From the NCBI RefSeq assembly GCF_016925555.1, contig NZ_CP070479.1:124001-188000 (forward strand): DNA of 64,000 nucleotides, written 5' to 3'. Both the position numbers and the translations under genes were made by a program. Source of the DNA: Mycoplasma tauri. Its GTDB lineage: Bacteria; Bacillota_I; Bacilli_A; Mycoplasmatales; Metamycoplasmataceae. Below, piece after piece: positions 22,239 through 32,806 of the stretch. Below the pieces are notes generated by a model. That model saw only the letters and a list, made by a program, of their open reading frames with translations, was not told the origin of the DNA and ran no database searches. Every line of letters begins with the position of its first letter. Positions within the stretch are counted from its first letter, which is position 1.

Positions 22239-23099
22239 CTAAGCAATCATTTTTTTAAAATCAATATATCTAAGTGTTTTGAATTCAAGATTTTTAAAAA
22301 TTCTTTTTATTGAAAACAAACTTTTAAAACTTACATTGACAAATTCAGCAAATCTTTTTAAAAATCTATAAATTAGCGATCGAGAGCCCATAAATAATGA
22401 ATTATGAATTAAATGGACTTTTTTATTACGCGTATAAACTTTTCTTTCATTCCATTTTCAAACAAACTTTAAAAATTTATTTCTTTTGAACAATGGAACT
22501 GCTTCTTTGTATCATTTGCTTTTACAATAGCTATTTTCATCATCAAACTCAGCACTAAATTTTTTATAACTTTTACGCTTATTTTTTAATTTATTAATTG
22601 AATATAGTGTTGAGATATTTCATACATAAGTTAGACCATAAAGCAAGAAAAAATATCATTGTTTTTTGCTTTTAATTTCGATATATTTTTCATCATGTTT
22701 TTTTCACTTTGTATTACTTAATTTCACATAGCCATTTTGGCAATGTATAAGACCTATTTTAGTTAGTAATTTTAAACCAAAATAAATACTGCTTTTCTTA
22801 AAACCAAAAGACTTTAATAAGTTAATTTCATACGGTGCTTTTCTTGCTCCACAAGCTTTTAAAATTACAAGCAGCTCAAAAGCAACCTTATTGCCTTTTA
22901 ACAATTTAAAAATTTTTTCACTAAAACTAATTTTTGATGACAATAAAATATTTAACCCTTTGCGATTTAAAACATCATATTTCTTATTTTGATAATTTTT
23001 TCAAAAAAGTAAATCTCTGCGATATAACAGCCTTTCATATTCATTAGCTTCATTGTTATATCATTCAGTTTCTATAAGTAATTTTTTAAATGCCCCCAT
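22239..23099 (-). CDS. First ICE gene: winged-helix-like protein (286 residues)
   Basis: Basic soluble protein starting at ATG 23099 with a strong AGAGGAAG ribosome site; TGA Trp codons occur in several places (e.g. 22704-22706). Residues about 70-130 (KGNKVAFELLVILKACGARKAP...SSIYFGLKLLTKIGLI) look like a winged helix: helix, turn, a Lys-rich recognition helix and a short beta hairpin. The C-terminal half is rich in Lys, Trp and Tyr. It sits alone behind the ICE right-end promoter region, so a replication initiator or a regulator of the element are both possible. No confident family assignment. Confidence 0.66.
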
Positions 23100-23121
23100 A
23101 TCTTCCTCTTTCTAAAATTTT

Positions 23122-23199
23122 AAAAAAAGAGGAACCACTGTTTTTTTGTAGTATAATAATATTGGTTCGGAACTTACTTTGTTTGGTTCCTCTTTTTTT
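23122..23199. promoter_or_regulatory. ICE leading promoter region bracketed by a 16-bp perfect inverted repeat
   Basis: Arms at 23122-23137 and 23184-23199 are perfect reverse complements (core GAGGAACCA / TGGTTCCTC). Each ends in an A or T tract, so a terminator-like hairpin could form on either strand. The 46-bp loop holds TATAAT (plus strand, about 23151) with TATTATAC on the minus strand, and another GGTTCGGAAC dyad. This precedes the first ICE gene. Operator, attenuator or origin are all possible. Confidence 0.55.
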
Positions 23200-23274
23200 T
23201 ACTTTTTTAATTTTTTTAATTCAAGAATATTTGTCATCAATAATAAAAATGATTTGAAACAAAAAAGGAGCTGA

Positions 23275-23298
23275 TACCCACTTCTTTCTTTCGCTACC
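23275..23298 (-). repeat. ICE right terminal inverted repeat
   Basis: Reading inward on the minus strand it starts GGTAGCGAAAG and ends AAGTGGGTA, matching 1801-1824 at 18 of 24 positions. The 8-bp duplication GTGGCAAT follows at 23299-23306. A similar end occurs downstream of the 5S rRNA (58699 onward). Confidence 0.82.
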
Positions 23299-23306
23299 GT
23301 GGCAAT
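23299..23306. repeat. Right copy of ICE target-site duplication (GTGGCAAT)
   Basis: Identical to 1793-1800 and in the same orientation. Removing 1801-23306 would restore an uninterrupted intergenic region between the MG284-family gene and the phosphoketolase gene. Confidence 0.88.
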
Positions 23307-23478
23307 AATCTTTTAATACTATAAAATAAGCTAATAAGTAATTTTATAGAAATGAAATCACAATGTATTAGCCGATATTCAAACATATATGAAAAAAAGT
23401 TAATTTTCATTTATAATTAAATTAATTTAAATTATTTTATTAATTTTAAATTTACTTTTTGATAATTAAGGAGAAAAA

Positions 23479-25863
23479 ATGAAAAAAACTTTTGACACCA
23501 AAGAATATTTAAAAAAAGTTGATGCTTGATGAAGAGCAGCTAACTATTTATCTGTAGGTCAAATGTACTTGAGAAATAACCCACTTTTAAATAGACCATT
23601 AGTTTCAGATGATGTTAAAGTTTATCCAATTGGGCACTGAGGAACATGTCCAGGTCAAAACTTTATTTATGCACACTTAAATAGAGTTATTAATAAATAT
23701 GATGCAAATATGTTTTTCATTAGTGGTCCTGGCCATGGTGGTCAAGTTATTGCTTCAAATACATATCTTGATGGAACATACACTGAATTATTTCCACATG
23801 TAACACGTGATGAAAAAGGTATGGCTCATTTATTTAAATACTTCTCATTCCCAGGTGGTACTGCAAGTCATGCTGCTCCTGAATGTCCAGGTTCTATCCA
23901 TGAAGGTGGTGAATTAGGTTATTCTCTTTCACATGCTGCTGGTGCTATTTTAGATAATCCAGATGTTATTGCTGCTACAGTTATTGGTGATGGCGAATCA
24001 GAAACTGGCCCTCTATCAGCAGGTTGATTTATTAATTCTTTCATTAATCCTGCAAATGATGGTGCTGTTTTACCGATTCTTCACGTAAACGGTGGTAAAA
24101 TTTCAAATCCAACAATTTGATCACGTAGAACAAATGAAGAAATTACACAATACTTTACAGGTGCTGGCTGAAAACCATTTATCGTTGAAGGTTGAGATCA
24201 TGAATACATGCATGAAGAAATGGCTAAGGCAATGGATGCTTCTATAGAAATGATTAGAAAAAATCAAGAAGAAGCTAGAAAAGTTGGCGCAGAAAATGCT
24301 ACAAGACCAGTATGACCTATGATTGTATTAAAATCACCAAAAGGTTGAACAGGTCCAGCTAATTCATCAAATGGTGAGGCTATTGAAGGTAGTTTTAGAG
24401 CACACCAAGTTCCTATTAATGTTTCTGCTGGAAATATGAATGATATTGATCAACTAATTGCATGATTAAAATCATACAAACCAGAAGAATTATTTACAAA
24501 AGACGGCCAACTAGTTCCTGAAATTGCTGAAATTGCGCCTAAAGGCAATAGAAGAATGGGTATGAATCCAATTGCAAATGGCGGAATTAATCCTAAATTA
24601 ATGAATACAGGAAACTGAAGAGAATTTGGTATTGATTTTAATGAACCAGGTACAGTTATAAATCAAGATATGGTTACTTTAGGTAAATATTTAGGTGGAT
24701 TGAGTAATCTTAATCCAACAAACTTTAGAGTTTGAGGACCAGATGAACATAAATCAAATAGACTTTATGAAATGTTTAAAGTAACAAACCGTCAATGATT
24801 AGACAGAATTGATCCTAAATTTGATGAATCATTATCACCAGTGGGTAGAATTATAGATTCACAATTATCTGAACATCAAGCAGAAGGAATGCTTGAAGGA
24901 TATGTTTTAACAGGTCGTCATGGTGTGTTCGCTTCATATGAATCATTCTTAAGAGTAGTAGATTCAATGCTTACACAACACATGAAATGAGTTAAAAAAG
25001 CTCTTGATATTCCTTGAAGAAATGATTATCCATCACTTAATGTTATTGCAACATCAAATGCATTCCAACAAGATCATAATGGTTATACACACCAAGATCC
25101 AGGTCTTATTGGACACCTTGCAGACAAGAGACCAGAATTAATTAGAGAATATTTACCAGCTGATACAAATACATTACTAGCAACAATGGATAAAGCATTC
25201 AAAGAAAGAAATGTTATTAATTTAATAATTTCTTCAAAACAACCAAGAGAACAATTCTTTACTATGGATGAAGCTCAAGAACTTGTTGATAAAGGTCTTA
25301 AAGTAATAGAATGAGCATCAACATGTAAGCCTAATGAAGAACCTGATTTAGTTATTGCTGCTTCAGGTACAGAATCTACAATTGAATCACTTGCTACAGT
25401 TATGTACTTACGTGAAGCATTTCCAACTCTTAAAATTAGATATGTGAATGTTCTTGATTTACTTAAATTAAGACATCCAAGCATAGATCCAAGAGGTTTA
25501 ACAGATGCTGAATTTGATGCAATATTTACAAAAGATAAACCTGTATTGTTTGCGTTCCATGGATATGAAAGTATTTTAAGAGATATTTTCTTCTCACGTA
25601 CAAACAGAAATTTAATCGCTCATGGTTATAGAGAAAATGGAGATATTACAACATCATTTGACATTCGTTTGTTAAGTGATATGGACAGATTCCATTTAAC
25701 TATTGATGGTGTTAAAGCTATTGAAAAAACAGTTGGCTCAGAAGCAGCTGAAAAATTAGTTAGAGAAATGGAAGAAAAAATTGCCTACCATAAACAATAT
25801 ATTAAAGAATATGGAACAGACATTCCTGAAATCAAAAGTTGAAAATGAACTCTTAAAAAATAA
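23479..25863 (+). CDS. xfp: Xylulose-5-phosphate/fructose-6-phosphate phosphoketolase
   Basis: 794-residue thiamine-diphosphate enzyme that splits xylulose 5-phosphate (or fructose 6-phosphate) with phosphate to acetyl phosphate plus glyceraldehyde 3-phosphate (or erythrose 4-phosphate). Visible features: [12 protein letters not shown] near the start, [17 protein letters not shown] with the diphosphate/Mg-binding GDG motif (about residues 171-176), and [17 protein letters not shown] in the pyrimidine domain. Length is normal for the family. ATG 23479 follows an AAGGAG ribosome site. The acetyl phosphate would feed acetate kinase for ATP. Numerous TGA Trp codons. A strong terminator follows (25870-25892). 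Confidence 0.97.
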
Positions 25864-25869
25864 TATTAA

Positions 25870-25892
25870 ATGTTGCTTTGGCAACATTTTTT
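25870..25892 (+). terminator. Terminator of xfp
   Basis: ATGTTGC-TTTG-GCAACAT stem-loop followed by TTTTT. Confidence 0.85.
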
Positions 25893-25937
25893 ATTAATTT
25901 AAAATAATAAAAATGTAAAGATACAAAAAACTAATTT

Positions 25938-25962
25938 AAAAACTCAGACAGCCTGAGTTTTT
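25938..25962. terminator. Bidirectional hairpin between xfp and rplT
   Basis: AAAAACTCAG (25938-25947) pairs with CTGAGTTTTT (25953-25962), with A/T runs on both sides. It could terminate either convergent transcript. Confidence 0.7.
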
Positions 25963-25989
25963 ATTCATATTTGCCTTTTTCATAGCGTT

Positions 25990-26016
25990 AAAATAAAAAG
26001 CACACATATATGTGCT
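25990..26016 (-). terminator. Terminator of the infC-rpmI-rplT operon
   Basis: On the minus strand, stem AGCACA/TGTGCT followed by TTTTTATTTT, 11 bp after the rplT stop. Confidence 0.65.
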
Positions 26017-26026
26017 TAATATTAAA

Positions 26027-26377
26027 TTATTTTGCATCTCTTGCTATAGCAACAAGTTCAGAAAATACTTTAGGTTCATTAATAGCTAATTCTGAAAGCA
26101 TTTTTCTGTTGATTGTGATATTTGCTTTTTTAAGACCTTCAATAAATCTTGAGTAAGAAACACCTTCTTCTCTTGTAGCTGCATTAATACGAGCTATTCA
26201 AAGTTTTCTATAATCACGTTTAACTTGTTTACGGTCTCTAAAACCATATGTTCAAGATTTAACAACAGCTTGTTTAGCAACTTTATATCCTACTGATTTA
26301 TGTCCTCAGTAACCTTTAGCTAGTTTTAGTCATTTCTTTCTTCTAGCTCTTGTAACAGTTCCACCTTTTACTCTCAT
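26027..26377 (-). CDS. rplT: 50S ribosomal protein L20
   Basis: 116 residues beginning [23 protein letters not shown], with the conserved [19 protein letters not shown] core of L20. It is an early 50S assembly protein and in other bacteria an autoregulator of the infC operon. Last gene of infC-rpmI-rplT; ATG 26377 follows rpmI by 16 bp with an agaaggtata ribosome site. Complete. Confidence 0.97.
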
Positions 26378-26393
26378 TTTTTATACCTTCTTA

Positions 26394-26582
26394 TTAAATT
26401 AAAGCCTTGAATCTTTTTAAATCAGATACATGCATTTGAACTGATTTACGGGCTTGGCGTTTTTGTTTTGTAGTTTTGTTTTGAGCTAAATGTGAACGAT
26501 AAGCTTGTTCACGCATAATTTTTCCAGTTGCTGTTACTTTAATTCTTTTCTTAAGAGCACTTTTAGTTTTCATCTTTGGCAT
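26394..26582 (-). CDS. rpmI: 50S ribosomal protein L35
   Basis: 62 residues beginning [20 protein letters not shown], the standard L35 start. ATG 26582 is chosen because GGAGG lies 5-6 nt upstream; a longer in-frame opening to 26618 is unlikely. It overlaps the end of infC by 20 bp, which suggests translational coupling. Confidence 0.96.
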   Translation of the reverse strand: MPKMKTKSALKKRIKVTATGKIMREQAYRSHLAQNKTTKQKRQARKSVQMHVSDLKRFKALI

Positions 26583-27213
26583 CTGTGCCTCCTTCTGTGT
26601 CTTGGTTCGAAATATCATCTTGACTATCAGATTTTTTATCCACTAAGTTATGTTCTTTTTTATATTTATTAACTTTTACTTTGTTAGGTTGAAGAGACAT
26701 ATCAAGAAAACGCTCACCAACAATTTCTGGTTCCTTAGTTTTGTCAGCTACATTTTCTACTAGAGCATAAAATCTATTCATTACAGAGTGACCTAGTTCA
26801 GGTCTTGTAACTTCTCTACCTCTAAATTTCAAGCTAACTTTTACTCTATCTCCATCTAGTAAAAATTCTAATGCCTTACGTGCTTTAGTTTTAAGATCGT
26901 GTTCACCAATCATAACAGTAAGTCTGATTTGGCGGTTTTGAATTACTGTTTGTTTTTCTTTAGCTATTTTTTGTTTCTTTTTACGTTCGTATTTAAATTT
27001 ACCATAATCAAGAACTCTTGCAATAGGTTTGGGATCAACAGCTATCAAAACAAGATCCATTTTTTCTTCCTTAGCTATTGTAATAGCTTCATAAGTATTT
27101 TTAACACCAATTTTTTCACCATTAGCACCAATCAAAAACACTTTTTGAAAAGGAATGTTTTCATTAATCATATGTTCTTGTTCAGGCTTTTTTATTTTTC
27201 TTATGTTTTGAAT
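26563..27213 (-). CDS. infC: Translation initiation factor IF-3, ATT start
   Basis: 216 residues. IF-3 binds the 30S subunit and checks start-codon pairing. N-domain [22 protein letters not shown] and linker/C-domain [18 protein letters not shown] are clear; the C-terminal extension is acidic ([20 protein letters not shown]). The first ATG (27171) has no ribosome site. An AAGGAG lies 5 nt before an in-frame ATT at 27213, giving the extra N-terminus [14 protein letters not shown]. An ATT start is the classical self-limiting signal of infC, because IF-3 itself rejects it, so 27213 is preferred. Confidence 0.93.
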   Translation of the reverse strand: MQNIRKIKKPEQEHMINENIPFQKVFLIGANGEKIGVKNTYEAITIAKEEKMDLVLIAVDPKPIARVLDYGKFKYERKKKQKIAKEKQTVIQNRQIRLTVMIGEHDLKTKARKALEFLLDGDRVKVSLKFRGREVTRPELGHSVMNRFYALVENVADKTKEPEIVGERFLDMSLQPNKVKVNKYKKEHNLVDKKSDSQDDISNQDTEGGTDAKDEN

Positions 27214-27400
27214 AATAACTCCTTAGATAGTTTGATAAAACAATAAAATAAAGTGATTTAAATCACTCCTATCTACAAAAAAGTATCAAAGATATTTTAA
27301 TTGTAGCTAGAACCCAAGGCTATGGCCATCAGGTGAGAATTTAATCTACTTCTGCAATTAAATATTGCTTTCTAATTTTAACATAAAAACATTTTTTTAT
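27214..27400 (-). promoter_or_regulatory. infC leader, possible L20-responsive region
   Basis: About 190 nt of untranslated leader before infC. It contains a GTGATTTAAATCAC palindrome (27254-27267) followed by T-rich sequence on the minus strand, plus GC-rich segments (about 27308-27340: GATGGCCATAGCCTTGGGTTC). Infc operons in Firmicutes commonly carry an L20-binding attenuator at this position; whether this folds into that RNA was not computed. Confidence 0.4.
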
Positions 27401-27458
27401 GCATAAAGAATTTTAGTACTATTATTTTAATATTCAATTTGTCATTCGGAGGTTAAAA

Positions 27459-28538
27459 ATGAAGATCAAATTTTTAAAAAAGTTATTAGTTGTTCCATCA
27501 TTATCCTTAGCAGTTGTGTTGTCTGCATGTAATAATAAAAAAGACAACGATGGTTCAGATCCACAAAAAGAAAATAAAGAAGTTAATAAGTCAGATATTT
27601 TAAATTCTAAAGATAAACAAACTATTACTCCAGATGAAAAAGGATCACAAAATGAAATAAATAATATGGACAACAAACCATCAACTTCAGAAAATAAAGG
27701 TGATGAATTAGAGAAAGCAAGAAAGGAATACGAAAGTTTATCAAGGGAATTTCAAGAAGAGGCTCAAAAATTAGAACCTAAATTATCTGAAAATGAAGAA
27801 CTTAAGGCAGAATTTTTAAAATATAAAACTGAGGCTGAAGGACATATTGATAGCATTTCTTCTCAAAATAATGATCCAATAGAGAAATATCAACTAGTTA
27901 ATGAAGGTATTAGAAAAGGTTTAGAGAATTTAAGAAGAATTGGTTCTAAATTAGGAAAAAAAATAGAATTTGCAAAAAACTACGAAAATGAAAAAAATAG
28001 TTTTCTTGGAAAAATAAATGAGTTATTTAAAGACAACAAATATCCAAAAGCTAAAGAAGTTTTTATTAAATTATTTACAGATATAGAAACTGCTGTTAAA
28101 GATGATAGCCTTAATGGATATAAATTAATGATCGTTTTTGCTAAATATATGTCTGAGCATGACAATTACATTAAAAGTTTTATCACAGAAGCGGATAAAA
28201 TAAATAGTGATGAAAATGCAACTGATCAAAAAGAGAAAAAAATAAATGATCAAATAGAAAGAACATCTCTTTACGTTTTAAAAAGTATTATCACTGAAAA
28301 ATTAGCTCAATTTATAGGTAAAATAGTTACTGATAATAGTAATAATAGTGAAAATGATGTGGTTAAAAGTATTAAAGCGCATCATGAAACATTATTAAAT
28401 AAAATTAAAGAATTATCTGAAAATACAACTAAAAAAATTAGTGAAAAAACACAAGAATACTTATCAATTCTTAATCAGTATTCTAAAATTTACTTAAATT
28501 ATATAACTGAAAATAATGATGAAATTAAACTTGCATAG
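27459..28538 (+). CDS. Lipoprotein with coiled-coil ectodomain
   Basis: 359 residues. Signal peptide with lipobox VVLSAC (Cys at about residue 25), then a low-complexity Lys/Asp/Asn/Ser linker (about 27-80), then a long predicted helical region rich in Glu and Lys (EYESLSREFQEEAQKLEPKLSENEEL...). No TGA codons. A good CGGAGG ribosome site precedes ATG 27459. It faces outward on the cell surface; the specific role is unknown. A terminator follows immediately (28527-28549). Confidence 0.87.
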   Translation: MKIKFLKKLLVVPSLSLAVVLSACNNKKDNDGSDPQKENKEVNKSDILNSKDKQTITPDEKGSQNEINNMDNKPSTSENKGDELEKARKEYESLSREFQEEAQKLEPKLSENEELKAEFLKYKTEAEGHIDSISSQNNDPIEKYQLVNEGIRKGLENLRRIGSKLGKKIEFAKNYENEKNSFLGKINELFKDNKYPKAKEVFIKLFTDIETAVKDDSLNGYKLMIVFAKYMSEHDNYIKSFITEADKINSDENATDQKEKKINDQIERTSLYVLKSIITEKLAQFIGKIVTDNSNNSENDVVKSIKAHHETLLNKIKELSENTTKKISEKTQEYLSILNQYSKIYLNYITENNDEIKLA

Positions 28539-28549
28539 GCAAGTTTTTT
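28527..28549 (+). terminator. Terminator of the lipoprotein gene
   Basis: AAACTTGC-ATAG-GCAAGTTT stem followed by TTT, overlapping the stop codon. Confidence 0.8.
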
Positions 28550-28559
28550 AATTAAAAAT

Positions 28560-29453
28560 TTATAGTTTATATAAAATTCAAGCCAAAATTCTTTTTATAC
28601 GAGATTTAGTATATCTCTTAGATGTACAAGATTCTATAAAAAGATCATATGTTGGCATATGTATGTTTTTTGCTAATAAGTTTTCAATTCCTTCAGAAAC
28701 AACAGGTATTTTTTTAATTTTGTCTTTGTATTTAATTATTTTTTTCTGAAGCTTATGATAAAAATCTCCCATTTGTTTTGGGATTTTTTTAAATGTTAAA
28801 GGAGAATAATTTAAAATACTTTTACCGCTATAAATTAGCTTTCTTAGTAAGGTTGCTGATGCGTAATTTTCATTAGTTTCTAATGAGTGAAAATCAACAT
28901 TCCTCTTAATAGAATAAGGCTTTATAGGTAAATTATGTCTTACTATAGCTTTAATATATTCAAATCCTAAAATATCATTAGGCATTTCAAAATTTGTGCC
29001 CGATAATTCCTTAATTGCTAAGGCAGATGCTTTTGGATAACTTATCTTGTCTCTTTTTTGGAATTCCCTTACTTTTGCAAAATAACTTTTTTCATTATTC
29101 ACTAAAATTTTGGCAATATTTATCATGTTTTCCACATTATTAGATTCTGAACCAAACACTAATTTATCAATTTTGCCTTTTTTATAAAGTTTTAAAATAG
29201 CATTATTAGCAAAAATGTGCGCAGCTTGAGTTGATTCCTCAAAAGATAATTTAATTACTTTTGAAACCCCATATTTTTTAGCAATTTTTTTTCTTAATCT
29301 AAAAGAAGAAACAGCCAGCTCTCCACGTTGAGTGACTTTATTGGTCATGATAACAATAATTTTTTCATTAGGAAATTTTTCCTTTATTCAATTTAATTGT
29401 TTTATATGACCGTTATGAAAAGGATTGTATTCAGCAATAATTCCAACAGGCAT
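28560..29453 (-). CDS. tmcAL: tRNA(Met) cytidine acetate ligase homologue (nucleotidyltransferase)
   Basis: 297 residues. N-terminal GIIAEYNPFHNGHIKQL with the HxGH motif (HNGH) of nucleotidyltransferases and, later, NPFH-linked conserved SSFRLRKKIAK...FGSES. This is the TmcAL/YlbM family, which makes N4-acetylcytidine at the wobble base of elongator tRNA-Met from acetate and ATP. TGA at 28578-28580 is read as Trp near the C-terminus, with the stop at 28560. It is shorter than the Bacillus protein (about 400 residues), as is usual in mycoplasmas. Last gene of the ptsH-opp operon, 12 bp after oppA with an aaaggaga ribosome site. Confidence 0.82.
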
Positions 29454-29465
29454 ATTTCTCCTTTT

Positions 29466-31703
29466 TTAAGAAAACACTTGTATATCTTGATAGTAAGTAA
29501 AACCCAAGTCATTTAAAGGTTTATTATAAAAATGTTGAACAATAATTTTTTCATATTCATTAGCAAATAAGTATGCAGTTTCATTTTGTCTAATAAAAAG
29601 TAAATTATCAACAGCTTTTAGTATCTGAAATTGTTCATTTTTATTTAATTTGTTAATTGTTTTAATTATTTTTTTTCTTATATCAAAGTACTCTATTTTA
29701 TTTTTTTCTAATAAAATTTTAAAAATATTGTCACTATTGATTAAATTTATAATTTGATCTATATATTTTTCTCCAATTAAACTAGAAATGATTTTATCAA
29801 GCTTATCAATATGATTATAATAGTTTGGTTTTAAATCTGAATTTTTATAATTTTTGATAAAAAAAGCTATATTCTTCAAAATTGAATGATTTTCCAGCGA
29901 TAATAGAGCCATAATATTTTCAGCAAAAGAGTTATTAGTTAATGTATAAGTGTTGTGGCTATATATATAAGAATTATCATTTTTGTTTGCATATTCAAAA
30001 CTTGGATTCAATCTATTATCCACTTGTTTAATAATATTTATCAATCTATCATAAAATTCATTTACTTTTATAGATTTTTGTGAATAAACAGGAATAACTC
30101 ATTCTATCTTTTTTCCTATAAGATTTTTATTTTTTTCATAAAAATCATCAAGGATTTCTTTAATTAATTTTTTATATTTTTCATAGTTTAAGCCTTTTAT
30201 TTGTTTAGATATATCTATAATTTTGTCATCACTATATGCAGAACTTTGTAAACCTTGTTTTTTGCCATAGTCAATAAAATTTGTTCTATCTGTTTCAAAT
30301 CTATTTGCATCTTTATTAAAATAATCAATATTTATTTCATTAATGTCATCTATTGATTCATAAAGCATTATTTTTTTATTATATGGAGTGTCAAAAAACA
30401 TGCTTTGAGGCATGAATGAATTTCAATATTTTTGATAACCTAAGATTTTAATTCCAGTATATTGGTTTCATAAATTATGTAATAAGTTAAAAAATGAAAA
30501 AGATTCTTTTTTATAGATGTTTTGGACATTTTCTTGGGATAAATTTTTATCATATTCACCAAAAACAAGCATAGAAAATGCATCATTAAATTTTTTATTT
30601 TTAGCTTTATGAATATTAAGATTTATAAAATATTCATTAGTGTTGGTATTTTGAGGTTTATTAATTGTAAAATTTAAACCATAAATTTTAGGAAAATTAT
30701 TAATTTCATTTTTTTGAGAAATATTAAACAAATTGAAGTCGGCTTCAGAAATTAAATTTTGTCTAAATGCATTAAATATTTGTAGTCTATAAGTTGCTAA
30801 ATCTATAGGAACAGGATTAAATTTTAATATTACTTTGTTTATATTTATAGTGTCTTCTGCAAATTTCGATATTGCATAGTGATTATTTTTAATATATTCT
30901 GCACTATCAATTAAATTTTTATTTAAAACATAAGGGCTTGCAAATAAAAGTTCTTTTTCATTTGGTTCTTTTGAATAAAGAGGATTGAAAATCAAATTTG
31001 TTGTTATAACATTTGTTACAAAATCAGTGAATTTATTATTTTCACTATCTTGTAGGGTAAATTTCAATGGATTATTTAAATCAATTTCAAAAAGGCCATG
31101 TTCTTTTAATAATTTATTGAGAATAATTATATTATCTTTATATAGATAAGAGTTTTTATAATGTTCTTGATTTACTAAAAGGTCTGTTTTATTGGCTTTT
31201 TTGTCTACAAAATAAATATTCTCTTTAAGCTTAAATTCAATGTTCTTTGCTTCTGATAAATCTTTTAAAAATTGAGGATTATTAATATTATTTTGTTGAT
31301 TAGTATAAGCTCTATTTATGCCGTTTGGACTTGGTGAGTTAAAAGGTGTGACATAATCTTTATTATAAATCACCTTTTCACCATTTAATTTATTGATTAT
31401 TATTTCTTTTGCTAAATTAAATTCCAGACTTTTACTTGTTGTATCAAAAAACTTTTTGTTTAATTTATCAAAACGAGCTCTGCCCTCTGTTTTAAAGCGA
31501 ATTAATGGAGCGCTTAAAAGCGAATCATTATCATTGGATATAAAACCATTGTTATTGACAATTCCACTTTTTATATAATTTGGAGAGTTTATTGATTTGA
31601 TATATTCTCTTTTGTCTCTAGCTTCTAAAATATTGCAGCTACTTAAAGATAAAGTAGGAATAAATAAATTTAATGGACTCAAAAATAATAATTTTTTATT
31701 CAT
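29466..31703 (-). CDS. oppA: OppA-like substrate-binding lipoprotein
   Basis: 745-residue lipoprotein with signal MNKKLLFLSPLNLFIPTL and lipobox LSLSSC (Cys at about residue 23), read through TGA at 30468-30470 and elsewhere. The central part contains YRLQIFNAFRQNLISEADFNLF and is followed by a long mycoplasma-specific extension. It lies directly after two Opp-type permease genes in the same operon, which makes the extracellular binding subunit the natural role; the substrate (oligopeptide or other) is not clear from sequence. Ribosome site GAAAGGAAT, ATG 31703. Confidence 0.72.
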
Positions 31704-31717
31704 TTATAAATTCCTTT

Positions 31718-32806
31718 CTATTGGCCAATTACAGAGGCTTGATAAAGCGATAAACTAAACAATTTAAATGAAATAATTAATGTACTTGTGAAAATTGATA
31801 CAAATAAAATATAACTTTTATTATTTAAGTCTGCTATTATGTCATTGAAGACAGCACCAATATTCAAATTTTGATCTATATTTTTAACTTTAAGAAATGC
31901 TAATGAACCTAAAACAAGAATGTTTAATGACAAATTATCGGCAAAAATAGTGATATTTAGCCATAAATTTTCACGAAAAATAACATTGAATAGTATTCAT
32001 TTTTGACTAGCGCCAGAAGCTATATAGGCATAAATATAATCTTTGTTTTTGAGATTTAATGTGTTTGAGTAAGAAATATAAAAAAAGTTTACTGATCCAA
32101 AAAAACTAAAAATCACAATAGCATTCAGGTGACTATAGCCAAAAGCATTGAATAATATCAAACAAATAATTAAGAATGGGAAAATATTTAATGCGCTAAA
32201 GATACTATAGCCAACTTTACCAAAATTTTTTCGAGAATAAAATCCTATGACTGTTCCTATAAATGTACCTAATAATCATTGAATTAAAATTGCTAATAAT
32301 GATATACCTATTGATATACTTAAAGAATGTATGTAAAATACAAATCTGTCTATTTTATTGGCATTTGTGCCAAAAAATAAAACATATTTTTTTCCAGAAA
32401 TTGCCTCTATAAAAGCATAAGGATTATATTCTACTATTTTAATATCAGAACTAGGGGTTATTTTATTAATTATTTGATATTGCGGTTTCAACTCATGAGT
32501 TTTTTGAATTAACTTAAATAGTTCATCATCATATTCAAATCTTTTTGAAATTATTGGGTTGTTATAATTTGGAAGTGAAACTGCTAGTTCACTGTCAAAA
32601 ACAGGTTTAGAAGCTGAATAACCTTGAAAAATCGTAATTATTTGCATGATAATTAATGAAAGAACAACTCCAAGAAAAAGCCCTAGCCATAATCAATTAA
32701 TTTTAGAATTAAAAAATCTTTTTATGTACAATGAAAAAGGACTTTTATAGTTTGAAATTGGCGCAAGAGGTGATCTTTTTTTAGCTAATGAAAAATTATT
32801 ATTCAT
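31718..32806 (-). CDS. oppC: OppC-like ABC permease
   Basis: 362 residues. An N-terminal cytoplasmic segment and first membrane helix (about 38-60) are followed by a roughly 90-residue extracellular insert (YSASKPVFDSELAV...GTNANKIDRF) and five more helices. SIGISLLAILIQWLLGTFIGTVIGFYS matches the BPD permease start, and AYIASGASQKWILFNVI is the EAA-type coupling loop. Read through TGA Trp. Its start overlaps the OppB-like stop by 8 bp. Membrane channel subunit. Confidence 0.78.

Larger units (their letters stand above)
1801..23298 (-). mobile_element. Mycoplasma integrative conjugative element (MICE type), 21.5 kb
   Basis: The ends are defined by an 8-bp direct repeat outside and imperfect inverted repeats inside (1801-1824 against 23275-23298 reversed, 18 of 24 positions identical, sharing the terminal GG, GAAAGA and AGTGGGTA). 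All genes lie on the minus strand: relaxase, TraG/VirD4, SSB, methyltransferase, surface lipoprotein, VirB2/VirB6-like membrane proteins, TraE/VirB4 and finally a DDE transposase. This order matches the ICEA/ICEF elements of M. agalactiae and M. fermentans (CDS5 TraG, CDS14 lipoprotein, CDS17 TraE, CDS22 transposase, numbering from memory). The transfer ATPases and transposase are intact, but three genes carry frameshifts, so mobility is uncertain. Confidence 0.92.
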
